Source: Candidatus Krumholzibacteriota bacterium
GTDB taxonomy: Bacteria; Krumholzibacteriota; Krumholzibacteriia; LZORAL124-64-63
Assembly (NCBI GenBank): GCA_024275485.1
Contig: JAJRZA010000077.1
Coordinates: 1 to 45,218 of the forward strand
Length of the DNA stretch: 45,218 bases
Reading direction: 5' to 3'
Shown: one piece after another, positions 44,831 through 45,218 of the stretch
How the letters are laid out: each line of letters starts with the position of its first letter
Position numbering within the stretch: the stretch's first letter is position 1
Notes under the pieces: generated by a model
What the model was told of the DNA's origin: nothing
The model's input: only the letters and a program-made list of their open reading frames with translations
Databases searched by the model: none
Made by a program: the position numbers and the translations under genes

Positions 44831-45040
44831 GCGGCACTTTATAGAAATTGCTGTTTATCTGGACAGTTTCGTCTTTGCGTATCCGGCGAACCATTCAGCC
44901 GTCACCGAAAACATCAACCACCCGGAAAGGCATTCCCCCGCTGACGACTTTTTGGGATTGAGCACCCAAGGGGAATTCAAACCGGCGGCGGGAAGCAAAG
45001 TACAATGTTTGGCCATCGAGGGAGAAGGCGCCGGATCGGT
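44815..45040 (-). pseudogene. Possible C-terminal tail of an IS21/Mu-type transposase
   Basis: The minus-strand segment encodes MVRRIRKDETVQINSNFYKV and PPKFIGSR. This resembles the small C-terminal domain of integrase-core transposases (R.VR.DGT.S..G..Y.VP....G). Upstream codons in the same frame contain stops (TAG just before 45040, TGA at 44897-44895), so it is degraded. The assignment is tentative. Confidence 0.35.
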
Positions 45041-45218
45041 CCTAACCAATTTGGACTCGAACTCAACTTTGAACTGTCGAGGCATTTGCGATGCGAGTAA
45101 CTTCTTGAAACCATTTTGGTTTCAGACGGCACCAAAATCACTTTACCCCAAGATTAAACGAAATCATTGAAGTTATGGGCTCTACTTGGCCCAAAGCCAA
45201 GAAATTGACCCCAAGGGA

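Overview
The window looks like chromosomal DNA from an uncultured, Gram-negative-type bacterium of the wider FCB/Krumholzibacteria-Eisenbacteria neighbourhood. This placement is an inference. It rests on a huge secreted protein ending in a FlgD-like domain with a YPNPFNP motif, on secreted proteins ending in an LK(A/S)(I/L)YR-type tail, on ECF sigma factors paired with FecR or TPR-kinase partners, and on a signal-peptide proteome. No rRNA, tRNA, CRISPR array or plasmid/phage backbone was seen.

Layout. 1-2.1 kb: a periplasmic catalase-peroxidase (KatG, cut by the window start) behind a cysteine-less PerR/Irr-like regulator; both promoters carry the same operator-like palindrome. 2.1-5.8 kb: a transposase relic, a polyferredoxin, a small outer-membrane barrel, a membrane-bound HAMP-RelA/SpoT synthetase broken by a frameshift, and a wrecked trypsin-like protease. 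5.8-6.4 kb: no convincing gene. 6.4-11.4 kb: DMT exporter, pyrC, NhaC antiporter and a 5'-shortened MATE transporter. 11.6-18.1 kb: a tightly coupled five-gene operon with three alkaline-phosphatase-superfamily enzymes (membrane-anchored, secreted, lipoprotein), a 65-residue ribbon-helix-helix-like protein and a three-TM protein with EMC3/Oxa1-like topology. 18.1-21.1 kb: a thioredoxin-TPR protein whose first active-site Cys is an in-frame UGA followed by a SECIS-like hairpin (a probable selenoprotein), and a lipoprotein amidohydrolase. 21.2-24.5 kb: a SMUG1-type uracil-DNA glycosylase, a mazEF pair with a frameshifted toxin sitting in a truncated gene, and a sigma/FecR pair. 24.5-28.5 kb: a secreted repeat protein, a pirin, a decayed secreted-protein gene and an RlmI-type methyltransferase. 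28.5-34.2 kb: carB, carA and, translationally coupled upstream, an AsnRS-like protein that has lost its ATP-binding arginines, all behind a leader with an intrinsic terminator. 34.2-42.7 kb: an ECF-type sigma factor, a TPR Ser/Thr kinase with HCD instead of HRD, and two secreted proteins including a 1464-residue metallopeptidase-like protein. 42.7-45.2 kb: tcdA and then a graveyard of IS and gene fragments.

The strongest candidates for something undescribed are the UGA-containing thioredoxin-TPR protein, the three-phosphodiesterase/EMC3-like operon, the AsnRS-like/carAB operon with an attenuator-like leader, and the HAMP-RelA/SpoT fusion. Several genes (protease, sensor-synthetase, mazF, a secreted protein, IS fragments) show frameshifts or stops. 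Part of this could be assembly or sequencing error, so the reads should be checked at those points.
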